This document shows, in pieces, positions 22,594 through 34,155 of a stretch of DNA of 64,000 nt. Each line of letters starts with the position of its first letter. Position 1 is the stretch's first letter. Below the pieces are notes generated by a model that was given only the letters and a program-made list of their open reading frames with translations, did no database searches and had not been told where the DNA came from. The translations under genes were made by a program, and so were the position numbers. The stretch covers positions 1-64,000 of the forward strand of contig PYSS01000066.1 in the NCBI GenBank assembly GCA_003049465.1, given 5' to 3'. The DNA comes from Magnaporthiopsis rhizophila. Taxonomy: Eukaryota > Ascomycota > Sordariomycetes > Magnaporthales > Magnaporthaceae.

Positions 22594-23578
22594 ACTTCAT
22601 GAAGCGTTGGATTCGCAAACACGAACTGGCACAGCAAATACGGCATTGGGTGATAAAACAGAGACGATATTCATGTATTACTTTTATAACTTCTAATGCA
22701 AGAAAGCAGCAACAGCACGGCTGTAACAAACCGCTGACATCATCATGATTCCCTCCTGCGCACTCATTCATCGGCATACCCTGCCGTTATGTTTTTTTTA
22801 AATTCCTTGTGTGAAAAATATTCCATATCCTTCCTCGCTTGCTCTTTGTTCCCATCTTCATATCCGCATTCCATCTCGGAAAACGATAAAACCTTGTGTT
22901 GCCTCTGTGGAGAGGGGTGGTGGTGGGTATCTTGTAACAGGAAACAACAACCGTAAAAACAAACTCGCTCGCTCGTACTATCGGCTAAACAAGAAAAGAG
23001 TGCTCGATTAAGAGTCTTGAAACCAAAAACGCGCTCAAAATGTCGTCCTCGGCAAGTCCAGCCTTGCCCATCGTAGAGGAAAGAGAGGGAGAAAATAAAA
23101 CGACTGAAAGGAAAATAAAGGAGAGAAAGGCTTCCGGAAACGTAACCAAGGACGATCGCAGAGAGCGCGCACGCTTTAGGTGCAAAGAAAAACCAAGACA
23201 AAACAATCTTGTCGTCGGAGAACAAAAACATTGGTAGTAACGATCTTCTGTCGAGGGCCGGCCCTACCACATGTTAGGCAGGGCTCTAGGGGCCATATGC
23301 TGAATGGGTGTCTGTGGGCTCGCGCCCTCTTTAAATCTTGAGTATAAGATAAGATGGCTGTTCTCTCTTCCTCGTGTCTCGAGTGTTTGATGCCTGGCGC
23401 TTGGGAAAAAGCAATGCCATAAATGAGGAGTTTCGTTCGTTCGTTCTTTCCAGGGGAAGGGGATTAGGTGGCGTTTGAAAATGATAGACGATAAAAACAG
23501 CAAGTCATGATCCAGCAAAACAGACGAAACGAAAGGGTTCAAGAGATGAACGACGGAAAGAGAAAAAGAAGAAAACCC
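22594..23578. other. convergent 3' region
   Basis: This 985-bp stretch lies between the stop codons of the PAC4-like gene and the large methyltransferase-like gene. It is A-rich on the plus strand at 23040-23230 and holds only short chance frames. It most likely contains both 3' UTRs. Confidence 0.5.
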
Positions 23579-26500
23579 TCAGATGCTAGCCACGCGCGTC
23601 CGGCCGTCGGGCACGCGGGCGTGGCAGACCATGAGCTTGAGGCTGGTGCCCCACTCCTGGCACTCGGACAGCAGCGGCTTGTCGTTCCAGACGCTGGTGC
23701 CGAACCCGGCCGTCGCTCCCGGGACGCCCGGCTCGTAGCACCGGCTGAACCACCAGCGGCCTACCTTGGACACCATCTTGGTGATGGACTCGTCCGCCAC
23801 GGGGCTCTCGTCACGCATCATCTCGGCCAGAGACCGGTCGTCCTTTTTGCGCCGAGACCTAGGCCCAGACCCTCCCGGCGCCCCGCGGGCCAGCGGTGAA
23901 GGCCCAGCGGTGCTGCCGTCTCCAGCGCTACCGGAGGCGGACGAGGACGCCGCGAGCCGACTGGCCACGGGCACGCCGACGCGGCAGCTCTTGATGTCGA
24001 CGAAGCCCCTGCGGCCGAGCAGGCGCAGGAGCAGGTCCGCCGTCGAACCCAGGCACGTGTCGGGCTTGACGGCGTGGATGCGCTCCTTGAGCCTCCGCAC
24101 CACCCGCCTGGACCTGTTGCCCATGTTGTTGAGGTCCACGTCCAGGATGGAGAGCTCCATGTAGCCGCCCGGCCTGAGCACGCGCCGAGACTCGGCGATG
24201 ATGTTGCGGAAGTGCGACTCGGGCGCGGCCGCGGGGAAGCGGTAGACGACCGCTGCGAAGCTCTCGGGCCCAAACGGGAACTTGTCCAGGTGCGACATGT
24301 ATTGGATCTGGTGGTGGTTGGGCGGCGTGAGCGGGAACGACGAGCCCGACGAGCCCGACGACGAGGTGGTAGCCAGCGGCGCGCGAGGCGAGAGGTTGAA
24401 AAACGTCACGTCCGGGTACGACTCGGCCGCGTAAAAGGACCAGTCGTCATTGCCCAGACCGTCGATGACGAGGATGGAGTGGCGCTTCAGCGACTCCTGT
24501 GACGAGCCCACCTCGGGCACGAGCTCGTCGCGCACCGGGCTGAAGAGCACATGACCAAAAGTGAGCCACTTGCTGACCGTCATGGAGCCGACGCGCAGGT
24601 TGACCTGCGACAGCGGCGACGACACGTCGAGTTCGCTGAGCAGGCTCGATGCTCCGCTGGCGTCCGAGGCGCGCTTCTGGTGCGGCAGGCGGCGCGGGCT
24701 GCTGGTGCCCACGGGGGTGCTGTTGCGCCTGAGCGACGTCGGCGGTTTGGATGGGGCTGCAGCCTTGAATACCGGGCTCTTGACAGAGGACGGCGCCTTG
24801 GTCGTGGGACTGGTCTTCTGCGAACCATCTCCATATCCGCTGACAAATTCAGAGACGGAGAATGGAGACGAGATGGGAATGATGCCAGTCTCGATAGCTT
24901 CATTGAGCGGACCCGTCGTGTCGGTGCTGTAGATGCTCGACGCTACGGGAACCTTCTCCCTCTCTGGCTGCTCGGCCTGCGAGAGGGTCGAGGGTCGCTT
25001 GGAACCGGTAGCGCTGGTGTCGGTGGCAGGAAGCCGAGCAGGCTGCGTCAGTGTGGGCGATTCCAGGGGCTGCTCAACCACCTTCTTGGTCAGGCGTTCG
25101 GTGTACTGCTCTAGGTGGAAGGGGGTCCCCTGAGACGAGCCGGCAGATGGCGGGGCCTTGAGCGTCTCGTCGCCGAAGAAGTCGTCGTACTCGCCCCAGA
25201 TTTCGTCCTCGACGAGAGGCGCGTTGGGCGCGGGCACCACGGCCGTGGCGTCGGCGTACGAGAGAATACCGGAGCTGCATGAGGACGTGGTGGTGGTCGT
25301 GCACGTCGTGCTCTGCGAGTTCTTGCGCGGCGGGAAGGCGAGAAACTCGGTCATCATGTTTGCCAGGTCCGTCGGGAGCTCTCTGGACCCGCGGAGGCGA
25401 GAGTCGAACGCAGTGGCAGCAGCCGAGGCTTGCTCACCCGGCCGCGTCTCAGGCGTCGGTTGGATCGGCTCTGGGGTTGACGGCTTCACTGGGCTCGGGC
25501 CCTTTGCCACAGATTCTGCGTCCTTGATCTCGCCGCGCGGCGCCATCTGCATGCTGATACGATTAAAGGGTCGCGAGAAGCTCTTTGGGGACGTCTGCTC
25601 TGGCCGGGAGTTGACAACTTTGGGAATGCGACCGACTTGCGGCAGCCGGCTGGGCCTTCCGACCCTCCGAGCCGGTGGTTGCGGCTCGGGCTTGGCAGGC
25701 TCGGCAACCGACATCAGCGGCTCAGGAGTCGCAACCAACGGCATCTCAGTCCACTGGGGCGGTTGAGGCTCTGGTGACATGCGCTCACGGTACTCCAGGG
25801 GCTCAACAACCCCGCCGCGCTTGAGCTGTTCTTCCTCGTTGGTGGTCGTCCTGGTGAGCGACGGGCGCCTCGTCGTTGGGAACTGGATTTGAGGAGGCTG
25901 CGGCTGCGGCTGCGACTGCGGTTGAGGCGAGGGCACAGCGAGCAGGCTGGCGTCCCACATGCCGTCTGCGGCATCTCCCCCGTCATTATCCTCCTGCTCC
26001 GAGAAATCCATCGTATAGAACGCAGCGGCTTTGGGCGGCGCCACCGTCTTTACAGGAACCACAGGCTTGGGCGGTTCGGGACTCTTTGTGGCAGCAGCAG
26101 GTTGGCTTGTCGACCGGCCAAAGATGTTCCATCGACGTGGCGACTTGGCCCTCTTGGTCAGCTTCTTGGAAGCTGCGGCGGATGGTGCAGGCCCCTTGAT
26201 GGCTCTGAATGCGCCGCCCACCGGCGCCTCGACGGCGGAGTCGTCTGTCATTATGGCGGTGTCGATGCTGGTGAGGGCTGGGGATATCACGCCCTGGGTG
26301 CGGGTGACGATGGGCTTCGGGATGCGCATGGCGGCGTCGGTGCCGCCCTTCATCTTTTGGATGGATCGCCTGAATGCAAGCGTCGACCGCATCGCCAGCG
26401 CTTCCGAGTCGCTGCTGTCCGAGGGGCGACGGCTGCCAAGGGAGGTCGCAGTAGTAGTGAAGTTTCGGGGAAAGGCCGACGGCCAAAGAGTGGTCCTGTC

Positions 26501-28660
26501 TCCCGCGGGCGACGCCAGAGACGCATCAGAGCCCGTCCTCGGAAACCCTCCCGGCAGGCTCTGGTTGCTTTCAGTGCGGCCAAGATCAGTACCGACGTTG
26601 TGGTTCTGCACAACATCTCCACCAGCGATGACGACGGGCCTAATGCGCTCCAGGAGAAAGGGGTCATCAGACAGGCTCCTCTCCAGGCTCTCCTGAGACG
26701 ACACGGTGCCGACCCCAACACCTCGAGCGAGGCTGCTGCTGCGGCGACGGTGGCTCATGCCGATCCTCCCATAGCCCTCGTGACCAGTCCCGGCGGCAGG
26801 GCCCTTGCGGACAGGCTTTCCCTTCTGGTCGGCGACCTGTGTCACGGCCTCGGGGGCAGTCTTTGTGCGCCTTCCAAAAAGCGGGAAGCGCGTCCTGAAG
26901 CTGGATATACCCGGACTAGGCGTGCGGCTGGCCGTCGAGCCAGAGTGACTAGGCCGCCGGGTGTCGAGCCGCGGCAGCGCCGGTGTTGGTTCCCTACCGA
27001 TAGGGACTCTGGACTGGGGTGGCTGCATCGAGCGGTCAGGCTGCGAAGAGGGCGTGGCAGACCTGGTGCTGTGAGTTAAATCGCCCGGCGCGCTGCGGGA
27101 GCCTGGCCCTACAGGTAGGCTCTGGCGCCTTTCCGAAAGCGACGAGCACGAGAGATTGCTCTGGACGACGGGGATGGGCAGGCCGATCTGGGATTGGAGG
27201 TCGGGTGTGCCATCCCGGCTGGGCCGTGCAGGTGGCGTCCCCCTCGGTGGTGATGTGACAGCTGGCGTGGCCGTGTGGGCCCTGGTAGTCATGGCCGGCG
27301 GCTTGGGCCTGCTGGCCGCCGACGAGGCCATGATTGGCCGGGCGGGCTCACGAGCTGACTTGGAGGGGGATGATTCTTGCGCATCTCGGGGTGCGTCCTT
27401 GAGAGGCGAGTCCTTGAATTTCGTTGACGACTTCCTCGGAGGCGGGCTTGGCGGTGGAGCAGCCGCCTCGAGCCTCTTCTTCTTTTTCTTTTCGCTCCCT
27501 GTCTCGCTGCTGGCGGTGGTAGCCGCCGCAGTAGCCACAGGGTGGGCGTTCTTCCTGTCACCATCGCGGACGGTCGAGCTTGACGACGACGAGTTGAGCG
27601 CCTCTCTCACGGCGGCGAGGCCATGGGGGTCGGCGCTAATTGAGTCGACCTCATTCGGCACGCTGCCGGCTCTTCTTCGGGTGACGGGAGGCCGTGAGCT
27701 CTGCTGGTGGCGTGCCGGGCTGTTCTGTCTCACCCGCGGTGCGGGGAGGCGCAAGGGCGCGACTAGGCCGGGCGAGTGCGACGAAATCGAGGTGGTGGGG
27801 GTGGTGTCTCGGCTGTAAGGGCCGGGTCCGGGCGAGCCAGAAAAGCGCGTCGAGGGGCTGCCGCTGTAGGCACTAGGCTGGCTGCTAGTGCCCGAGAACA
27901 GCGGCGTCGGTGGTGGAAGATCATGTGTCGAGAGCGGGTACGGCAACTCGATCGTGTGGCCGCTGCCCGCCGGCGCGGCGTCCCGGTACCGGTCAAGCTC
28001 GGGGTAGATCTTGATGGTCTGTGCCATGGTCGTCGGGAGGTCAACCTGCATTGCGATGCGGATCTCTGCGGGCGAGTCTGTCAGACTGCGGTCAAGCTGC
28101 GAGTCGGGAGAGGCCAGCGATCGTGTTATAGACACCGGAGAGTCCGTTTCGCGTGATGAGCCACTGCCCGACTGGTTTCGGAGCTTGACCGTCTCCTGCG
28201 CCAGGTTCGCACACTTGCGCCTGAGCACGTTCCGCACTGGTCGGGGCTTGAGCTCCTCTGTCGGCCGCGCCGGAGACACTGAGAACGTGGGTATGGCACT
28301 GGACGATGCCGACCGGGAGGAAGATCCGAGGCTGTTGCTAAAACCGGAACTCCATGGCTTGTCCTGGTGGGATAATGGTGGCCGTGAGGTGGATTGTCTG
28401 GGTGCAGGCGCCCTCCTGCTGGCTGTCTGAACCTGTGGTATCCTGCTGGAGCTCGGGGTCCGAGATATGGAGGAAGTCTCCTGGGGCTGTGGCCGTGTAG
28501 ATTCCATAGCCCTCCGTGATTGCGAAGACGTCAGGTTATCTGCAGAAACGGGGCTCCTGTACACCCCTGCTCCTGCACCCAGGTTTGGCCTCGTCGGTGC
28601 CTGGGTCCGCTCGTCTGATTTCGCAGAACCATATCTGGATCCGCGCCTGATGGAGGCCAT
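23579..28660 (-). CDS. large disordered protein with C-terminal methyltransferase-like domain
   Basis: A single uninterrupted frame of 1693 residues. Residues 1 to about 1360 are Ser/Pro/Arg/Thr-rich and almost certainly disordered, with many S-P, T-P and R-x-x-S sites that suit kinase regulation. From about 1365 a compact region starts with K-W-L-T-F-G-H-V-L-F-S-P. It continues as a Rossmann-like methyltransferase: I-L-V-I-D-G-L-G-N-D-D-W, a strand V-T-F-F-N-L, a motif-II-like F-A-A-V-V-Y-R-F, and L-R-P-G-G-Y-M-E-L, the usual post-motif signature of type-11 methyltransferases. The tail (about 1625-1693) contains a W-W-F-S-R-C-Y-E-P segment. The usual D-x-G-x-G-x-G of motif I is replaced by I-D-G-L-G-N-D, so SAM binding may be altered or lost. 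I do not recognise a characterised homologue. The start at 28660 is the first Met of the frame. Confidence 0.88.
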   Translation of the reverse strand: MASIRRGSRYGSAKSDERTQAPTRPNLGAGAGVYRSPVSADNLTSSQSRRAMESTRPQPQETSSISRTPSSSRIPQVQTASRRAPAPRQSTSRPPLSHQDKPWSSGFSNSLGSSSRSASSSAIPTFSVSPARPTEELKPRPVRNVLRRKCANLAQETVKLRNQSGSGSSRETDSPVSITRSLASPDSQLDRSLTDSPAEIRIAMQVDLPTTMAQTIKIYPELDRYRDAAPAGSGHTIELPYPLSTHDLPPPTPLFSGTSSQPSAYSGSPSTRFSGSPGPGPYSRDTTPTTSISSHSPGLVAPLRLPAPRVRQNSPARHQQSSRPPVTRRRAGSVPNEVDSISADPHGLAAVREALNSSSSSSTVRDGDRKNAHPVATAAATTASSETGSEKKKKKRLEAAAPPPSPPPRKSSTKFKDSPLKDAPRDAQESSPSKSAREPARPIMASSAASRPKPPAMTTRAHTATPAVTSPPRGTPPARPSRDGTPDLQSQIGLPIPVVQSNLSCSSLSERRQSLPVGPGSRSAPGDLTHSTRSATPSSQPDRSMQPPQSRVPIGREPTPALPRLDTRRPSHSGSTASRTPSPGISSFRTRFPLFGRRTKTAPEAVTQVADQKGKPVRKGPAAGTGHEGYGRIGMSHRRRSSSLARGVGVGTVSSQESLERSLSDDPFLLERIRPVVIAGGDVVQNHNVGTDLGRTESNQSLPGGFPRTGSDASLASPAGDRTTLWPSAFPRNFTTTATSLGSRRPSDSSDSEALAMRSTLAFRRSIQKMKGGTDAAMRIPKPIVTRTQGVISPALTSIDTAIMTDDSAVEAPVGGAFRAIKGPAPSAAASKKLTKRAKSPRRWNIFGRSTSQPAAATKSPEPPKPVVPVKTVAPPKAAAFYTMDFSEQEDNDGGDAADGMWDASLLAVPSPQPQSQPQPQPPQIQFPTTRRPSLTRTTTNEEEQLKRGGVVEPLEYRERMSPEPQPPQWTEMPLVATPEPLMSVAEPAKPEPQPPARRVGRPSRLPQVGRIPKVVNSRPEQTSPKSFSRPFNRISMQMAPRGEIKDAESVAKGPSPVKPSTPEPIQPTPETRPGEQASAAATAFDSRLRGSRELPTDLANMMTEFLAFPPRKNSQSTTCTTTTTSSCSSGILSYADATAVVPAPNAPLVEDEIWGEYDDFFGDETLKAPPSAGSSQGTPFHLEQYTERLTKKVVEQPLESPTLTQPARLPATDTSATGSKRPSTLSQAEQPEREKVPVASSIYSTDTTGPLNEAIETGIIPISSPFSVSEFVSGYGDGSQKTSPTTKAPSSVKSPVFKAAAPSKPPTSLRRNSTPVGTSSPRRLPHQKRASDASGASSLLSELDVSSPLSQVNLRVGSMTVSKWLTFGHVLFSPVRDELVPEVGSSQESLKRHSILVIDGLGNDDWSFYAAESYPDVTFFNLSPRAPLATTSSSGSSGSSFPLTPPNHHQIQYMSHLDKFPFGPESFAAVVYRFPAAAPESHFRNIIAESRRVLRPGGYMELSILDVDLNNMGNRSRRVVRRLKERIHAVKPDTCLGSTADLLLRLLGRRGFVDIKSCRVGVPVASRLAASSSASGSAGDGSTAGPSPLARGAPGGSGPRSRRKKDDRSLAEMMRDESPVADESITKMVSKVGRWWFSRCYEPGVPGATAGFGTSVWNDKPLLSECQEWGTSLKLMVCHARVPDGRTRVASI

Positions 28661-31600
28661 CTCTAAAGTGTGATGTGTGTGGGTATGATGGCAAAAGTAA
28701 AGTCATAGCAGCACGGCCGTTATAGCTCCATTTCCCGGGCGTCTGCAGCTAATAATGTGGCAGTGTCAGCATATTATATCGGGAAGGCCGCGCGCGCCCC
28801 GGAGCCGTGCTGGGATGCCTCGGGTCGTGCGGCAGGCTTCAGTGCAGCCGACGATTAGGTGCTGACCAGTGTTGTGATTCCTCGTCCGTGTCCTCGGTCG
28901 ACTGTGTGTGCTTCCAGTCCTCGGCAGGTCCTGCAAAATGCTGATGGCAGGAGAAATTAAGTAAGACTTGACCACCCGAGTCCTGCGGTGCTACCCCGTG
29001 TCGAGCAGGCAACTGGTCCCGGGAGATCCAGCCGAGAGCGCGGCACAAGGTGGAGGCAGACGAAGAGAAGAAGAAAAAGAAAAAAATTCCAGTGTGGGAT
29101 ATCAAAAGCTTAAAGAAAGATGAAATCAGGCGCTGAAATTCGGAAAGGGAATTTCCCTGGACGATAAGTCGACAGGGGATTGGGATATGGGTGGGTGGTA
29201 TTCTAGCCGTAAGGTGTGTGGGCAAGCCAAAAGATATGGCGGCTTTTCCGCGCAACCTCGACTGCCAAAGGAGGGGAACCACTAATAAGTCGTTTGCGCG
29301 GCTGGCGTGTAAGTACAGCGGCCTAGACCTGAGGGGTGGTGGGGATGCCGGTCTTGGGTGGTGTGGACTCAGGCTGCGGGCGTTTAAGCGTTGTAGGCCT
29401 TGGCGCCGTAAACCCGAACGGCTTTCTGTCTGTGGAGAAGGGCAAAATAAAGACGGGGCGGCAGCTCGGGAGCAGACACGTTGCAAGGCGGAAAGATGGT
29501 TCAAGGCAGGTCCCCGTTGTCAAGAAGGCGAGAGTGTGGTGGAGGAGGGGTAACGAGTACGCAGAAAGAATAGGAGATTGGGTGAGAGGGGAGATCACAG
29601 GAGCTGACCGAGAGTGAGGAGAAAAAATGTATATAGGTACGTTTAGATCAACCAGCCATGTCCACGCTTTGGTGGCCGAACCACCCGCCGCAGCCATCGT
29701 CCACTCAGAGCCTAGCAACGGCGAGGGCGACACCGGTGTATGTGCACGGTCGAGGTGCGCGGCGAGGCGTAGCTCTATCCACGAGCCCAGGGCAGCGGCG
29801 GTCCACTGGGCCGGGGTGTGTGGGGTGGTGAAGGGCGGGCAGGATGGCGGTCCAGGGTCATGGATCGCAGGCTTTTGGACCCGTCCTTGGGTCCCAGCTC
29901 CCGGTTGAGCTGTTCACGCACCCTTGCTACTATTCCCAATTCTTCGGCGGGCGTGGCGCACACCCTTGCAAGAGCGCGCCTGGACGCGGGCCGTCCTGGG
30001 CATGACCTCGACGCTAAAAGGCTGGCCTAATCCGACAGCTGGAGGCACCTCACAGCCCCAGCATGCAGAGCAGGGAGGCAAGGTAGCTAGCTAGCTGCCC
30101 GCGTCACACAGCGCAAAACACAACGATAGACCCGGAGGAAGAGGAAGGGCCTGTTTACGTGCGACCCGGTCATGTGCCGAGAGTGAGAAGGATAGACGCA
30201 CTCGGTCGGCGAGAGAGGGCCACATGTGCTGGCCGGGCTCGCTTGCACATCAGACAAGCCCAAGTTCCACCACTGACGGCGGCCACTAGACTCGCTGAGT
30301 CACCCGAGCACGGGCAAAAATGATTTGGCAGGCGGTAGAGCGACTGACTGCTACTCGGGCCAAGAGGAGCATCTGTGTGGCCCGGGCGAGCCGTTGAGGC
30401 GGAACCAGCAGGATGCCGTGGCAGATGGATCATTGGGTGGCAGCGTGCAGCAACAAAAGGAGAAAATGCAGACTGACGCTTGTTGCTCATCTGCTGATGC
30501 AGGGCTTGCAGCGGGCCAAGGCAGGCGCCCCTTGGCCAGATAGCATCATCCAGGCGAGGCGAGGACGGCGTGCATATGTGCTGCAGCGCTGCGCCCTCTT
30601 TTTTTCTTTTTTTTTTCTTCTTCTTCTTTCTTTTTTGGGGCAAGTGAGGCCTGCCAGCAAGCCAAGCCAGCAGGGCAGCAGCCGGCCAGAAGCGGGGTAC
30701 GTACCTCTCGTATAGTACTTGGTGCTCTGGCAGCGGAAAAAGGGGAGTGGGAAAAATGGCACCCCGGGAGATGCATGTGGACGGTATCCTATGGGAGGAC
30801 GGGACGCACCCCTGAACGACGCCAGTGGAAAGGCATGATCCCAGGCGAAATGCATCCGTGTGGCAACAGCCTGTCGTAGTTCGCTGCCTGGTGGCCGCCA
30901 AAGACCCAACCGGCTTGGGCTGGCTGGGCTCTGCAGAGTCCTTCATGTCGGTTCATTTTGGATTGATGTTTATCGGTTCGCGGCCTCCCACCTGCAGGCA
31001 GCGCCCATCTATCATGTGGAGAATTCTGCGATTGAGGTGGGTTGTTTTTACCATCTCGCCGCCACTTATGACAGGGAAAAAGGCGTTAAGCAAAGCAGAG
31101 AGAAAAAAAAATAGTCAGCTGTGGAGAGGGCAAGGCGACGATCAGCAGCAAGCGGCAATACCACAAGCTGCGAGCGATCCGAGGAACAGACGGTGAGCTG
31201 AGCCGGCATTGGGCAGGCGGACGAGGCGGGTTGCAGTCAAGGTTGGGTGGGAGCCCTGCAAACGAGGAGAAAACGGGGCAGCGAGTGATGGGCAAAAAGA
31301 AAAAAAAAAAGCCAGTCACCCAAGAGTGGGTTGCATCTTGTTTAGGCGAGCCTTGAGGGCTCCACTCTTGTGATGCCGCTTCGGGTACTTTCGGTGTTGG
31401 CGCGCCTTCCCTCAACTGGTCGCAGCTTCTGATTTTTGCTTCCCCGCGGGCTGCCATCAACATTTTTTCTTCTTGACAGCATTACCAGGGCAGTGTCTGT
31501 TCTGTTTTGTCTGTCTGGCCCAATCATGCCTTCGGCTGCGTAAACCGCGCATGTCGTCCGTCCCAAAACGCGCGCGAAATCAGAGACATCAGATCGACCT

Positions 31601-34124
31601 TGCGTTTCCATCCGAGCCAACAGCAATTGCAGAAGGCCTCTACTGCATCTCCCAATTTTCCCGTTTTCTGTATGTCTCAGATTCCAGCACATGGGGATGG
31701 GGCGTTCGTGATGGTGTGAAAACCCATCCGAGAAACGACGTCGCTAGTAGAATGTGGCGCACAGGCCATGCAGCCTTTGGCTAGACACGGCAAGGATTTT
31801 GTTTGCCGTACTCTTTTTTATTCTCCTCGCTCATCTCTGGACCAGACTTGAATCTTTCCCATTCTAGCCAAGCGGACATGTGGTCGTATGAGAGGAGTTG
31901 GGAGCCTCAGCTTTTGTTTGGACGCCACAAAGGAGCGCCAATTCGACGCGGCGTTTTACGGGGTCGTCGTTTGGCGAACGAGGCCATCCTAGCCGCCTGC
32001 TCTCCATGGGATATCGCCGGAGGGACGCTGATGAGGGGAGAACCCCGATGGTTCAAGGGGGTGTGCTCGCTCGTGAGAGCGAAATCGCTACAGGCCACCC
32101 TTGCTCCAAGTAGATGCCCCTCTTCTTTGGGTCGCTCCCACCACCAGTGTCCGTGGGAGAAACTGCCGCTGATTTGTTCGTGGGGGATCACTGGAACAGG
32201 GGGTCACGGACGCGAGAGCGACAGGTCTCCATGCCGATCCTCCACGCCGGCCCACAGACGGCAAGTCTTTTTGGGCGGTCATCTGGCGATGGAACCACCA
32301 GCTACCAAATACCAGGTGGTCAACAAACGGTTTTTTGCCAAAGCGTCGTGGCTGAAACTATGAAGCTCCCAGACCTTGCTTTTCCGCAGCGTCGGGAGCC
32401 AATGTCTTGCCGATGAGCCCTTAACCTGTCGGACGTTTGCCTCTGTTGGGGAGGTGAGAGACGTTACGCGACGACTAGGAGCAACGCCTCGTTTCTCATC
32501 CTTCCCTGCCCTCATCCAAAAGGTGCAAAAGTGAGAGCAAAAGGAGCGCAGCTGTGGGACAAGAGATGACGGCAATGGATGGCTTCTGCTACGCGAAGTG
32601 ATACCAAGGGGGCCGCCGAGGAAGGTGGCGCGCCCGATTTATGTGATTGGCCAAAATACACGAATTTAGAGCCAATCAGAAAAAACAGATCTCCCTCGAC
32701 CGAAAGCTCTCATCTCACCCCCAAGCCAGGTTTTTGTTTGGCCGTTGCCCAAGATAGGACCGAGGTGTGAGTGGGCTCCCATGGCTCCCCATCTAGCTTC
32801 GACCGTGGTTCGCTCCACCGTCACAATCCTCGGCAGCACTTACGCACGCACGTATGGATTAACGTACGCCGTCTTTCGCAAACGTCGCAGCAGGAGGAGA
32901 CTGCCGCCGCTGCATGTCTCATCCATCCCAATGGCATGACCAGCGGGGCAACAATGGCTGCATGGCCGGGGGACCGTGGATCTGCAAATGTGGATGTTTC
33001 CGGCGGTCGATAGTTCCCGGCCAGGGATGGCTTGCTCTGAAGGCTCTCGGCAAAACAGCGCAAACAGCGCCCTGGCAGAACAACTCCACTGACAGCCAAA
33101 CAAACTTTAGGAGGGAGGAACGAAGGAACGAAACGCTGACGAGATCATGGATACCTAAGAACGAGAATCGTTTGTCGCCAAGTGCCCGCAAACCTTTACC
33201 TTTCGGGGGACAGGAATGGATGAGGGGAGTTCTCGTATTGCCATCGACACCATCCCTGAGTCGTCCTCCTGGGAGTATGATATGATCTATCTCCATACAA
33301 ACTCGGTAAGAATGACCGATTGGACTCGACGAGTTTACCGATGGAGGGGGTGAACCGCATGCATGACACAGAGTGTGAGGGGCATTGAGACTGATAGGTT
33401 GACGAGAAAAATGTAGAGTGTCATCCTCCGAGGTGGATGAGCCACCATCTCGCGATGCCGGCCGCTCGGGCAAGCAGGGTGCCGAGGCCAGCAATTGGTT
33501 CTTTGATGTCGGCATATCAGATTCCGATGGTGCCACTCGACCACGCTCATTCTTCACACCCTTTTTTTTGCTTGCTTTCCGACCCATACCTATCGCGCTG
33601 GATCGTGCACACGAACTCACGCCCACATAGAAAAAAGGGTGCAGGGGATTTGTGATGTGTCCGGCGGGCTACATACGCTTCAGGTCAGCTGAGCGGGGAG
33701 GAGGATGGGGCGCATATGGTGCATTCTCTTTGGTTCTCCTTGTGGGCTTTGGCACTCTGTGAGAATTGAGAATTGATGGTACCTGACTCTAGATGTGGAA
33801 TTGTCACGAGGAATCTGCAGAATCAAGTTTCTATTCTTGTTCGGGCGCGGGTCTCTCGGCCGATCGGGGTTCCAATATCCTGAAAGATCGTGGCCCCTTG
33901 CTATTGCATATGTCGCCGCCTAGCTGCAGGTGTTGCCTTGTCGTGCCTGTTTTTAGGCGGGACGATTGAAATGTGGTGATCCCAGTTGAGCGAGCTTGGT
34001 CGCGAGGCGGCCGCCGGACTTGGGCGCTGCACCTCGCCACAGTTGCCCACCTCACCGACCGCGCCTGCCGTCGGCACTAGCCATGACGTGGCAGACGTGG
34101 CAACCGAGGTGCGAGGAGAGAAAC

Positions 34125-34150
<26 letters not shown>
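34125..34150. repeat. 26-base A tract
   Basis: An uninterrupted run of 26 A in the gene-poor region, not adjacent to any called gene. Confidence 0.9.

Positions 34151-34155
<5 letters not shown>

Noticed and set aside
22764..23270. 168-residue minus-strand frame between convergent genes
   Set aside because: Lies in the expected 3' UTR zone; hydrophobic stretches come from T-rich sequence; no family resemblance.
30170..30946. 258-residue minus-strand frame
   Set aside because: Contains a Lys-run from a T-rich patch and no recognisable motif.
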